DNA of 49,648 nucleotides from NCBI GenBank assembly GCA_016213245.1, contig JACRBC010000104.1:1-49648 (forward strand). Direction: 5' to 3'. Source of the stretch: Candidatus Solibacter usitatus. GTDB taxonomy: Bacteria > Acidobacteriota > Terriglobia > Bryobacterales > Bryobacteraceae. This document shows, piece by piece, positions 8,157 through 16,180 of this stretch (the first letter of the stretch is position 1; each line of letters opens with the position of its first letter). Under the pieces are notes generated by a model. It did not search any database. It saw nothing but the letters and a program-made list of their open reading frames with translations, and was not told the DNA's origin. Position numbers and translations under genes: made by a program.

Positions 8157-10841
8157 ATGCTCGCCCGGCTTGTCTTGCTCTTCCTCGCCTCACTCCCACT
8201 GCGGAGCCAGGTTCCCGATCTCTATGCAGCGCCGCCGCGGCTTATCTTCGCGGCCAGCGAAGCACGCGAGGCCGCCTCAGCATGGGAGAAGGCGGGCGTG
8301 CCGGCGGACGGCGATTCCGAGGCGTTACCGGTCTCAGGAGCGCGATTGCGCGGCAGGGACGCGCGGCCCAGTATGATCCTGTTCTGGAGCCACTTCGCGA
8401 ATGTCCGCGCCGACTGGGTCCAGCCCGTGAACGGGGGCTCGGCGATCGCGGAGGCTTTGAAGGCGCGCGGAGCTGGATTGTTCGCCGTGTTGTATCGCGT
8501 GCCGTCGCGAGGCGCGCTTGAGCTGGAGGCGATCCGGCTGCAAGGCCTTGGAGTACAGGTGCTGGAGCAGGGGTCCATCGAGTTCGACGACAACTACAAA
8601 GTGCCCTACGTGTATTTCGATACCGGCGGCGCGGGCGGGCTGGCGCTGGGGCTGTACTACGATCCCGAGCCCGAGCCGGAAGCGGTTCGAGCCAGATTGG
8701 AGGTGGCCCAGGTGGTGGTCCCGGTGCCGGACCCGGCCGCGACGGCCGCCTACTGGAGACGGGTTGGATTCGCCGCGGGGGCTCCCTGGGCGGTGATTTC
8801 GTTCCAGCCGGCCAGCACCGTTGCCGCGCTGGTCTTCGAAGCGCCGGACCTCGAACAGGCCGCATCGCAGTGGACGGAATGGGGCTTCCCTCAAATCGCC
8901 TCCGGTTCCCTGGGCCAGGCGGCGACGCCGGGCTACGAGCGCTATTCGTCGCACGGGAATACCGCGAGTCCAGCCCATGCCAGGCTGCGCTGGAGGTGGC
9001 AGGCGCCGGCGGTGCTGGCGGCGTCCATGCCGCTGCAATTCACATTTCCGGCGGGCCAGGCGGAGCCGGAGTTCCGCGTGCCGGTGGCGAAGCTCGGCTG
9101 GCCGGCGGATTGGCGAGCGTGGCGGGCGATGCGGTTCGAGTTCAATGCGTCGTCGCTTGAACCGTTCTCGGTGGGCTTCTCAGACGGCACCGAGGTGAAG
9201 AGCCTGATCGTGGAGCCGCTACCGGGATTGAAGATCGGTGCCGTCATCCCGTTTGAGGCATTCCACCAGACGCGCGCGATGACGCCGCTCACGCCGCTGG
9301 GCTATAAAGCCTGGCCGCAGCGGCTGTTCACCTTCGAGAAGGTGGAGGAACTGGTCTTTCGCATGAAGCGTCCGGCGGAGGCGTCGACGCTTTCCATCAC
9401 GAATCTGGCGTTGACGGCCGAGGCGGGCAAAGACGAAGTCCTTGAGCGCAAGCCCATCATCGACCGCTTCGGCCAGTGGATGAGCGGGGATTGGCCCGGC
9501 AAGGCGCGTTCAATGGAGGAGCTGCGCGGGCTCTGGAATGCAGACAAGCCGCAGCCGGCCGCGTTTCCGTTCTGCCCCCTCGGCGGGGATGAGCGGAGCC
9601 GCGCGAAGGCCAGCGGGTATTTCCGCACTGAGCTGGTGGCGGGGCGCTGGCGCCTGGTGGATCCACACGGCCACCTGTTCTACTCCACGGGCATGAACGT
9701 GGTGAATCCCCGGCAGGCGAGCTTTTCCACGCGAGTGACGGGCCGCGAGTTTCTGTTCGAGAAACTGCCCGAGGCCGGTGCCGCCTGGCTGGCGCCGGGC
9801 GAAGTGGTCTCCTACTACCTGGCCAACATTGCTGAGCGGCATGGCGCGGGCTGGGAGCTGGGGTGGGGCTCCTCCATCGTGACGCGGCTCAGGAGCTGGG
9901 GTTTCAACACCATCGCCAACTGGGCGGACGAAAAGCTGGCCGCCTCGAGCGGCCTGGCCTACACGCTGCCGCTCGCGGGGTGGACGACGCGCAAGACCTT
10001 TCCCTTCCCATGGGACTTCCCGGACGTGTATTCAGCGGAGTTCGAGAGCAACGCCGACGAGGCCGCGCGCCGGCAGGTGGCCGGGCGCAAGGACGACGCC
10101 AACCTGATCGGCTGGTTCATCGGCAACGAGCCGAACTGGGCGCGCGGGTTTCCGTCGCTCAAGCCGTTCGCGGAGATGGTACTGGACGATCCGCAGGACT
10201 CGGGGACCAAGCGCGAGTTGCGGCTGCTGCTGGCGGCCTACCCGGACCGGGCCGAGGAGATCAAGCGGAACTGGATGTTCACCTGCGGACGCCGGTACTT
10301 CGAAGTGGTGGTCAATGCCATCCGCCGCTATGACGGCAATCACCTGGTGCTGGGCACGCGTTTCGCCGGAGAGCCGCGGGAGGAGTGGGTCCGGATGAGC
10401 TCGCTGTTCGACGTGTTGAGCATCAACGTGTATTCGGAAGACTATGCCCCGGACCACGCGCAAATGGACCGCTACACGCGGCTTTCCGGCAGGCCGGTGC
10501 TGATCGGAGAGTTCACGGCGTGCGCGCCCGGACGCGGTTTGCAGGGCCTGTTTTACTGGGGGCACAAGGTGAAGGACCAGGCCGAGCGCGCGAAGGCCTA
10601 CCGGTACTTTGTGGAGAAGGCGGCCTCGCATCCCGCCGTGGTCGGGACGCACTGGTTTCAACTGGTGGACAACCTGCCCACGGGACGGCCGCAGGATGGG
10701 GAACGGTTGAATTACGGATTCCTGAACGTGCTTGACCTGCCGTACCCGGAGCTGGTTCGCGCGGCGCAGGAGACGCACAAGCGGATCTACGAAGTGAAGT
10801 CCGGCCGGACGGATCCCTATCTGGGGAAACCGGCGCCCTGA
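8157..10841 (+). CDS. Exported VOC-domain / clan GH-A glycoside hydrolase fusion (agarase-like)
   Basis: This 894-residue protein has a signal peptide (MLARLVLLFLASLPLRS). Residues about 25-255 resemble two VOC (glyoxalase-fold) repeats, e.g. VPVPDPAATAAYWRRVGFAAG. A beta-sandwich-like region follows (about 290-430), then a C-terminal TIM-barrel glycosidase (about 460-880). In the barrel, NLIGWFIGNEPNW supplies the NE acid/base and RPVLIGEFTACAPG supplies the GE nucleophile expected for clan GH-A. The ending (VVGTHWFQLVDNLPTGR...GERLNYGFLNVLD) resembles agarase-type GH50 or related enzymes. Polysaccharide hydrolysis outside the cytoplasm is likely; the substrate is unknown. The VOC/GH combination in one chain is unusual. 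A ROK kinase gene follows. Confidence 0.7.
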   Translation: MLARLVLLFLASLPLRSQVPDLYAAPPRLIFAASEAREAASAWEKAGVPADGDSEALPVSGARLRGRDARPSMILFWSHFANVRADWVQPVNGGSAIAEALKARGAGLFAVLYRVPSRGALELEAIRLQGLGVQVLEQGSIEFDDNYKVPYVYFDTGGAGGLALGLYYDPEPEPEAVRARLEVAQVVVPVPDPAATAAYWRRVGFAAGAPWAVISFQPASTVAALVFEAPDLEQAASQWTEWGFPQIASGSLGQAATPGYERYSSHGNTASPAHARLRWRWQAPAVLAASMPLQFTFPAGQAEPEFRVPVAKLGWPADWRAWRAMRFEFNASSLEPFSVGFSDGTEVKSLIVEPLPGLKIGAVIPFEAFHQTRAMTPLTPLGYKAWPQRLFTFEKVEELVFRMKRPAEASTLSITNLALTAEAGKDEVLERKPIIDRFGQWMSGDWPGKARSMEELRGLWNADKPQPAAFPFCPLGGDERSRAKASGYFRTELVAGRWRLVDPHGHLFYSTGMNVVNPRQASFSTRVTGREFLFEKLPEAGAAWLAPGEVVSYYLANIAERHGAGWELGWGSSIVTRLRSWGFNTIANWADEKLAASSGLAYTLPLAGWTTRKTFPFPWDFPDVYSAEFESNADEAARRQVAGRKDDANLIGWFIGNEPNWARGFPSLKPFAEMVLDDPQDSGTKRELRLLLAAYPDRAEEIKRNWMFTCGRRYFEVVVNAIRRYDGNHLVLGTRFAGEPREEWVRMSSLFDVLSINVYSEDYAPDHAQMDRYTRLSGRPVLIGEFTACAPGRGLQGLFYWGHKVKDQAERAKAYRYFVEKAASHPAVVGTHWFQLVDNLPTGRPQDGERLNYGFLNVLDLPYPELVRAAQETHKRIYEVKSGRTDPYLGKPAP

Positions 10842-10874
10842 CGGGGCGGGGAAATGTCCGCGGCGGCGCCTTCC

Positions 10875-10883
10875 TGCTATCGT
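10875..10883 (+). promoter_or_regulatory. Extended -10 element upstream of the ROK gene
   Basis: TGCTATCGT matches an extended -10 (TG-n-TATCGT), 30 bp before the ATG at 10914. The wider sequence CTGCTATCGTGGA occurs again on the minus strand at 18385-18397 upstream of the SEC-C gene, which supports it as a promoter element of this genome. Confidence 0.4.
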
Positions 10884-10913
10884 GGATACTTTGCAGCGCT
10901 TCAGGAGTCCCCA

Positions 10914-11933
10914 ATGCAAATGGTAGCCGGAGTGGATCTGGGCGGCACGGCCGTCAACTACACGTTTCTGACTGCAGGCGAGCAGTTCCTCATTGAAGGT
11001 CTTTGCGAGCACCCGGCGCGCTCGAAGGAAGGCCCGGCCGTGTGCCTGCAGCAGATCGCCGACGGCCTCGACATCGCCCTGGCAAAGGTGGGGCTGTCAC
11101 GGGCCGATGTCGAGGTAGTCGGTCTGGATACGCCCGGGCCCGCTTCGTCTTCGGGGGTGCTGTCGGCCAAGGGCTCCACCAACTTCGTGCATGCCGATTG
11201 GGCCGGATTCGACATCCGCGCGGGGCTTGCGCACAAGCTGGACAAGCCGGTGACCTACCTGAACGACGGCAACGCCGGAGCGCTGTGGGGGCACTACACG
11301 ATTTTCGGCGCCGAAAACAAGGCGACATCCATATCGGCGATCATCGGCACGGGTTTGGGCGGCGGCGTGATCGTAGAAAACCAGGTGGTGAAGGGACGCA
11401 AGGGATTTGGCGGGGAACTGGGGCACGTGCTGCTGCCGTACCAGAGCATCGCCGGCATTCAGGGGCTTGTGCCTCTCTGCAACTGCGGGCGGACGGGGGA
11501 CCTGGAGTCGGTCTGCTCGCTCACGGCGATCGAGAAGTCGTTTCTGCCCTACTTCCTTGAAAAGAACCCCGGCCATGAGCTGGGGGCGCTGGGAGACCTG
11601 CACAAGGCCGCCAAGCTCGTACGGGGGATGGCTGAGCGCGGCGATGCGATGTGCCGCAACATCTTCCGGGCGCAAGCGCACGCGCTGGGGCTGTTCTACG
11701 ACGAGATGATCAACACGTTCGACCCCGACGCGCTGATCGTGGGGGGCGGCGCGATCGAGACCGGCGCGGAGTTCCAGCGGTGGTTTGTCGGCGAGATTCG
11801 CGCGGGCATGCCTTCACAGAGGGAAGAGCAGGCCGGGATCCCGATTCACATCATGCCGGACGGCGACACGGCGGGCGCGCGCGGCGCGGCGATCGAAGCG
11901 TTGAGCTTCGCGCGGGCGGGCGGGCTGCTGTAG
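10914..11933 (+). CDS. ROK-family sugar kinase / glucokinase-like protein
   Basis: This 339-residue ROK protein carries the phosphate-1 motif at its start (VAGVDLGGTAVNYTFL), the catalytic-region LNDGNAGALWG, the GTGLGGG loop, and the ROK zinc site. That site has GELGH plus C189-N-C191-G-R-T-G-D196-L-E, where family members usually have Cys in place of Asp196; another Cys lies at 201. The ATG at 10914 follows AGGAG with seven-base spacing; an upstream in-frame start at 10854 lacks support and would precede the -10 element. It probably phosphorylates a hexose released by the flanking glycosidases, although the altered zinc motif leaves a non-kinase role possible. It is convergent with the next gene. 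Confidence 0.8.
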   Translation: MQMVAGVDLGGTAVNYTFLTAGEQFLIEGLCEHPARSKEGPAVCLQQIADGLDIALAKVGLSRADVEVVGLDTPGPASSSGVLSAKGSTNFVHADWAGFDIRAGLAHKLDKPVTYLNDGNAGALWGHYTIFGAENKATSISAIIGTGLGGGVIVENQVVKGRKGFGGELGHVLLPYQSIAGIQGLVPLCNCGRTGDLESVCSLTAIEKSFLPYFLEKNPGHELGALGDLHKAAKLVRGMAERGDAMCRNIFRAQAHALGLFYDEMINTFDPDALIVGGGAIETGAEFQRWFVGEIRAGMPSQREEQAGIPIHIMPDGDTAGARGAAIEALSFARAGGLL

Positions 11934-11941
11934 GCGCCAGC

Positions 11942-14047
11942 TCAGAGGCTGATTTCAATATCGAGCGGGCCTTGCGGCCGGGGCAGGCGAATAGATCCGT
12001 TCTCAACCGGGACGGGCCGTCCGTTCACTTTCGCCCACGGCTCCGTGGAGGTGCGGCGCAGCGCCAGGCTGAGGTCCTGGCGGTTGAAGCGCAGCTTTGA
12101 GCGGAGACCGTCCAGGCCCTGCGGCAGGTTCGGCCGGATGACGAGCGCCGTCGGCGTGGGCCGCACGCCGAGGACTCCTGAGACCACCAGCATGGCGATC
12201 TCGGCCCAGATCCACGGGATGATGGCCACCTGCGGCAGCGGGGGCGAGGGGCGCTCTCCGTAGAACTCAAACCACGCGCCGGACCTGCCGCCGGGCACGC
12301 TCTGGAGCCATCGCAGCGCGCGCCAGACCTTGGCCGAATCGCCGGCTTCAAGATAGGCGCGGGCGATGAAGAGGGTGGCGAAGGGCCAGGGTCCGGGGGA
12401 ATCGGGCTCGCCGGTGACGTGGTAGCGGCCGTAGCCGCCGATCTGCCAGCGCTGGTTCCAGAGCGCCTCGACGGACTCCAGGGTCTTGCGAGCCACGTCG
12501 CCCTTGGGGTCGACGATGCCGAGCAGCATGGGGAAGACGCTGGAGGCGTCGGGGTCCAGGTAAGAGACTCTCTCTTCACGCAAGGGCATGCCGGGGGGCA
12601 GGGAGAGGCGGTCGGGTAACTCGATGGTCTGCTGCCAGGCGCCATCAGCGAGGCGGCGCTTGATGAACCGCCCGTCGTTCACGAATGAGTACCGCGGGTC
12701 GGATAAGAAGGAGCGCTTCATGAGCGCGGCGGCGGCGCGCCAGACGGGAGCGCGCTCGCGGTCGCCGAGGTGTTCGGCCATCTCGGCGGCCATGGGCCAG
12801 CCGGCGATGTTCCACGCCTGGTAAGCGAGCTCGTAACCGTCGCGGACACCATGCGACGGACCGCGCTCCCAGAACTCGCGGGAGTTTTTCACCAGCCCGG
12901 TGCGCGGGTCGAGGAACTCCGCGCGCAGGGGGTAATCGGCGGTGGCCTTGATCCTGGGCCAGTGTTTGCGGACGAGGGCGTCGTCGCCGGTCCAGACCCA
13001 GTGCGTCCAGAGGGCGTGGATGAGCTGGCCGTTCTGGTCGAGCTCGATGGTTTCCGGAGGGCGGTGGAAGCTGGAGTCCAGCGCCGCGCCGTTGTCGCCG
13101 ACCATGCGGGTGAGGACGCGGTCGAGGATGGTCCCGGCGAGTTCGGACTGACCGGTGAGGACGGCGCCTTCGGAGACCATGGAGGCGTCGCGGACCCATT
13201 CGAGGTTGTACTGCCAGATGCCGCCGTCCATTTTGCCGGAGCGGGAAACCACGGCCCGAATGCCGTGGCCGGAGGCGCGGAAGAGGTGGTCGAGGCCCGT
13301 GTCGCCGGTGGAAACCGAGGAGACGCCACGCCAGTAGCCTGCTGACTGGGTGCGGAGTGAGGCGGGATCGAGGGTGAGTCCCGGCGCATCCAGGGCCAGG
13401 ACGAAGTGGAGGGTGGAGTTGCCGGTGATGCGCATCTCGAGGTTCCGGTCCACCGTCCGCGCCGGTTCGAGCGCAAACAGTTCGATGTGGTGGTAGCCGC
13501 CGGCGGACAACCGGGCGCGCTGGCGGTCTACATCGTACTCGTCGAAGAGAAGAGGATTCGGCCGCAAGGTGACCGTCAGCCGGACCTCGCCGGCGCCCTC
13601 CAATGTCACTCTTCTGACGAGCGCGGCGTGGCCGGCGGGGCACCAGAGATCTTCGGTCACCCGGTAGCCGCTCGTGGACCAGCGGATGCGTACGGTGGGG
13701 ATGCCGTCCGGATAGGTCCATTCGATTTCGGCCTGGCCAGGCTTGGGCGAAGATGGCTTGTCCCCGGACCAGAGGGTGAGACGCGTGTCGGCGAGGCCGC
13801 TGCGGGGATGCCAGAGCAGCGAGCCGGTCTTGCGGTTCATGTGGTCGGGCGACATGATCACCAGCCCGCATTGGGCGCCGGCTTCGGCGACCGGCGCCGA
13901 CTGCACGCCGGCGGTGATCAAACCGTTGCCGAGCAGATAGTACTCCGTACCGTGGGCATTGGTCTGAGTGTCCAGCGCTCCCGGCGTCTGAGCCGCCGCC
14001 AGCGCCGCGCCGCCAGCCGAGCTTTGGAGAAACCTGCGCCGGTCCAT
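11942..14047 (-). CDS. Tat-exported (alpha/alpha)6-barrel glycoside hydrolase
   Basis: This 701-residue protein starts with a twin-arginine signal (MDRRRFLQSSAGGAALAAA). A beta-sandwich-rich N-terminal half (about residues 35-270) precedes an (alpha/alpha)6 toroid with the GH15-like patterns DGGIWQYNLEWVRDASMVSEGAV, ALDSSFHRPPETIELDQNGQLIHALW and NSREFWERGPSHGVRDGYELAYQAW. A C-terminal beta domain follows. This layout fits glucoamylase-like six-hairpin glycosidases; the exact GH family and substrate are not certain. A start further upstream (14251) would bury the Tat signal, so the ATG at 14047 is preferred. The gene is convergent with the ROK gene, and its 5' end faces a small conserved gene. 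Confidence 0.75.
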   Translation of the reverse strand: MDRRRFLQSSAGGAALAAAQTPGALDTQTNAHGTEYYLLGNGLITAGVQSAPVAEAGAQCGLVIMSPDHMNRKTGSLLWHPRSGLADTRLTLWSGDKPSSPKPGQAEIEWTYPDGIPTVRIRWSTSGYRVTEDLWCPAGHAALVRRVTLEGAGEVRLTVTLRPNPLLFDEYDVDRQRARLSAGGYHHIELFALEPARTVDRNLEMRITGNSTLHFVLALDAPGLTLDPASLRTQSAGYWRGVSSVSTGDTGLDHLFRASGHGIRAVVSRSGKMDGGIWQYNLEWVRDASMVSEGAVLTGQSELAGTILDRVLTRMVGDNGAALDSSFHRPPETIELDQNGQLIHALWTHWVWTGDDALVRKHWPRIKATADYPLRAEFLDPRTGLVKNSREFWERGPSHGVRDGYELAYQAWNIAGWPMAAEMAEHLGDRERAPVWRAAAALMKRSFLSDPRYSFVNDGRFIKRRLADGAWQQTIELPDRLSLPPGMPLREERVSYLDPDASSVFPMLLGIVDPKGDVARKTLESVEALWNQRWQIGGYGRYHVTGEPDSPGPWPFATLFIARAYLEAGDSAKVWRALRWLQSVPGGRSGAWFEFYGERPSPPLPQVAIIPWIWAEIAMLVVSGVLGVRPTPTALVIRPNLPQGLDGLRSKLRFNRQDLSLALRRTSTEPWAKVNGRPVPVENGSIRLPRPQGPLDIEISL

Positions 14048-14053
14048 ATTGGC

Positions 14054-14060
14054 TATAATA
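14054..14060. promoter_or_regulatory. TATAAT/TATTAT box in the divergent gap 14048-14126
   Basis: TATAAT at 14054-14059 is a good -10 box for the plus-strand gene at 14127. The same bases read TATTAT on the minus strand, only about 8 bp from the Tat glycosidase ATG, which would make that transcript nearly leaderless. No strong -35 box is visible on either side. Confidence 0.3.
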
Positions 14061-14126
14061 CCGGCGCAAGAGGCTCTCAGGACAAGACCGGCGACGGCCG
14101 GCCGATCGGTTCTTATTAGAGGACAC

Positions 14127-14456
14127 ATGACCGCGCAACCGGATAGCCAGACCATCCTCGGCCAATTCAACAGGCTCATCGAGGACTTGCTCTCAGGCCA
14201 ACTCCAGCGCACCAGGTTTGAGCCCTGGGAAATGGCGGTCCTGCTGGACATCGAAGGCGCCTCACTGGCCGGCGCTGTCCGTCGAAGGCTGATCCTCGGC
14301 TATCAGCATGCGGTTCAGCGGCAGTTCGGGAGCGGCGCGGCCCGACCCATGACGTTCAGCCAGTACCTGTGCGCAATTGACGGCCGCCGCGCTCAACGGA
14401 AGCCGCCGGCGAGGGCTGCAATCGCGCGGGCGTCCTCCAAGACGGGGACGGTCTGA
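14127..14456 (+). CDS. Small conserved protein of the (F/H)xPWE type, function unknown
   Basis: This 109-residue protein starts with ATG at 14127 after AGAGGA. Its core (FEPWEMAVLLDIEGASL, then RRRLILGYQHAVQRQFGSGAARPMTFSQYL) matches a small helical family I associate with Solibacter-like genomes, where the pattern F/HxPWExxxLxDI...YQxAVxRQ recurs. No catalytic motif, signal peptide or membrane segment is present. It is tail-to-tail with the DUF1080 gene, leaving four bases between them. The family resemblance is from memory and unverified. Confidence 0.7.
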   Translation: MTAQPDSQTILGQFNRLIEDLLSGQLQRTRFEPWEMAVLLDIEGASLAGAVRRRLILGYQHAVQRQFGSGAARPMTFSQYLCAIDGRRAQRKPPARAAIARASSKTGTV

Positions 14457-14460
14457 CCGG

Positions 14461-15396
14461 TCACCGGCGCGGCACGGAGATTGTGATGTTGCGGAACTTC
14501 AGCCCGCCTGTGTGATCGCCCTGGATATAGAAGGCGCCGGGCTCGCCTTCGTTGGCGTCCAGAGCGCCGCCGGTGATCCCCTCAATCTCCTGGCGGTCGA
14601 TGATGGTTGCGCCGTTGCGCACCAGAGTGAGGGTACGGCCTACCAGCGTGACGTCGAAGGTCTCCCACTGGCCGGCCATGCTGGGCAGTTCCTGCTTCGG
14701 GGCGATGCGGCCATAGATGGAGCCCATACGGCGCTCGGGAGGGCTGGTGGAAGTGGGATCGTACTCAAGCTGGATCTCATAGCGCCCGCGCAGGTACATC
14801 CCGCTGTTGGCGTGGTCCGGGCAGTTCACCTCGAAGTGCAGCTTGAAGTCGTCGAACTTGCGGATCGACTTGAGATTGGCGCCGTGGTCCTCATTGACGA
14901 GCAGGCCGTCCTTGATGACCCAGCGGCTCTTGGTTGGGTCGCCGATCGGCTCCCAGCCGTCCAGGTTCTTGCCGTTCAGCAGCGGCTCCGGTTTGGTCCA
15001 TTGCTTCGGAGCGGGGCGATTGAGGAGCGGCGCGCGCACGCCTTCCAGGGCAATCGAGTTCTCTCCGCGGCGCTGGGAGCCGGTGAGCTTGCCGCCGGCG
15101 GCCTCCAGTTCCCAAGTGGTGGCCGGCCGGTTGGCGGCCGCCTGGTTGAGAGTCAGCACCAGGCGCTGGCCGTCGACCTTGACGTCCTTGAGTTGGAAGA
15201 CATTGCCGCTGGCCGGCTGATACCAGACGTCGAGCTTGCCATCCTTCTCTGTGATGCCGAGCCAACTGGCGCGGACGCCGCCGGGCGAGACGATGTTGAA
15301 GTTCCATCGTCCGGCGAAGGGGCTAGCCTTCGGCTGGGCGGTAGCCGGCGTCATCAGGGCCGGCAGCATGAGGAGCGCAAGTGCGATTCGGGACAT
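14461..15396 (-). CDS. Exported DUF1080 (3-keto-disaccharide hydrolase-like) protein
   Basis: This 311-residue protein has a signal peptide (MSRIALALLMLPALMTPATA). A lipocalin-like beta region (FAGRWNFNI..., about residues 25-110) precedes a DUF1080 domain (about 125-311) of concanavalin-like fold. That domain contains the usual LLNGKNLDGWE, SRWVIKDGLLVN, FELHF-type and NSGMYLRGRYEIQL strands and ends with GGLKFRNITI. DUF1080 proteins act in the periplasm on sugar substrates; some hydrolyse 3-keto-glycosides. The ATG at 15396 gives the signal peptide directly, whereas the longer frame upstream is in the hemolysin gene's territory. It diverges from that gene. Confidence 0.85.
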   Translation of the reverse strand: MSRIALALLMLPALMTPATAQPKASPFAGRWNFNIVSPGGVRASWLGITEKDGKLDVWYQPASGNVFQLKDVKVDGQRLVLTLNQAAANRPATTWELEAAGGKLTGSQRRGENSIALEGVRAPLLNRPAPKQWTKPEPLLNGKNLDGWEPIGDPTKSRWVIKDGLLVNEDHGANLKSIRKFDDFKLHFEVNCPDHANSGMYLRGRYEIQLEYDPTSTSPPERRMGSIYGRIAPKQELPSMAGQWETFDVTLVGRTLTLVRNGATIIDRQEIEGITGGALDANEGEPGAFYIQGDHTGGLKFRNITISVPRR

Positions 15397-15436
15397 GACT
15401 GGCAGTGTAGTACACGGGGAAGGCAAAGGAGTCATG

Positions 15437-16099
15437 ATGGAAGGCGTGTCGAGCGAATCACTGCCCGCGTTTCCGGCGCTGCCGACGATCGGCGAGGAGA
15501 TCGCCAACGCCATCACCCACGGCCTTGGCGCCTTGCTCGGCATCGCGGGTCTCGTGGTCCTGGTGGTCCGTGCGGCTTCGGAAGGTACGGCGCTGCACGT
15601 CGTGGCTGCGGCCGTGTACGGATCGAGCCTGATCCTGCTGTACCTGGTCTCCACGCTGTACCACGCGTTGACCAAGGGGCGTGCCAAGAGGCTCTTCCGC
15701 ATCCTGGATCACTGCCTCATTTATGTGTTGATCGCCGGGACGTACACGCCTTTCACGTTGGTGACGCTGCGGGGAGCGTGGGGCTGGTCGCTCTTCGGCG
15801 CGGTGTGGGGTCTGGCCGTGTTGGGAGTGGTGTTCAAGGTCTTCTTTACGGGCCGGCTGCACGTTCTGTCGACAGCGGCCTACGTGTTGATGGGTTGGAT
15901 GGCCGTGGTGGCGATCGGTCCACTGTGGGGCGCGCTTGCGGGCCCGGCTCTGGCGTGGCTGGTGGCGGGCGGGCTGTTCTACTCGCTGGGCGTGGTGTTC
16001 TTCGCTTCCAGCCGGCGCTACGCGCACGCGGTGTGGCACCTATTCGTGCTCGCCGGCAGCGTCTGCCACTTCGCGGTGGTCCTGCGGTACGTTGTCTAG
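15437..16099 (+). CDS. Hemolysin III / YqfA family (PAQR-like) membrane protein
   Basis: This 220-residue protein has seven hydrophobic helices. It carries the conserved PAQR-type residues: EEIANAITHGLG near the N-terminus, SSLILLYLVSTLYHAL (Ser/His), LDHCLIYVLIAGTYTPF (Asp) and HAVWHLFVLAGSVCHF near the C-terminus (H-x3-H). These His and Asp residues bind zinc in PAQR hydrolases. The ATG at 15437 sits five bases after AAGGAG; the ATG at 15434 would be only two bases away. The biological role in bacteria is poorly known; the hemolysin name is historical. Confidence 0.9.
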   Translation: MEGVSSESLPAFPALPTIGEEIANAITHGLGALLGIAGLVVLVVRAASEGTALHVVAAAVYGSSLILLYLVSTLYHALTKGRAKRLFRILDHCLIYVLIAGTYTPFTLVTLRGAWGWSLFGAVWGLAVLGVVFKVFFTGRLHVLSTAAYVLMGWMAVVAIGPLWGALAGPALAWLVAGGLFYSLGVVFFASSRRYAHAVWHLFVLAGSVCHFAVVLRYVV

Positions 16100-16123
16100 C
16101 CGGCCGGGGTCTAGCCGGCCGGG
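16094..16123 (+). repeat. 15-bp perfect tandem duplication over a stop codon
   Basis: GTCTAGCCGGCCGGG occurs at 16094-16108 and again at 16109-16123. The first copy contains the TAG stop of the hemolysin III gene; the second repeats it out of use. This looks like a slippage duplication. Confidence 0.85.
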
Positions 16124-16180
16124 GCCGGGCCAGCGGACGGGGGCGGACCTCCGATAGTATGTTCGGGAGGTCTTTCACCC

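Noticed and set aside
12645..14165. Long minus-strand frame (506 codons) overlapping the Tat glycosidase
   Set aside because: It is Arg/Pro-rich, has no domain and lies in another frame of a gene with clear motifs; a GC-bias shadow.
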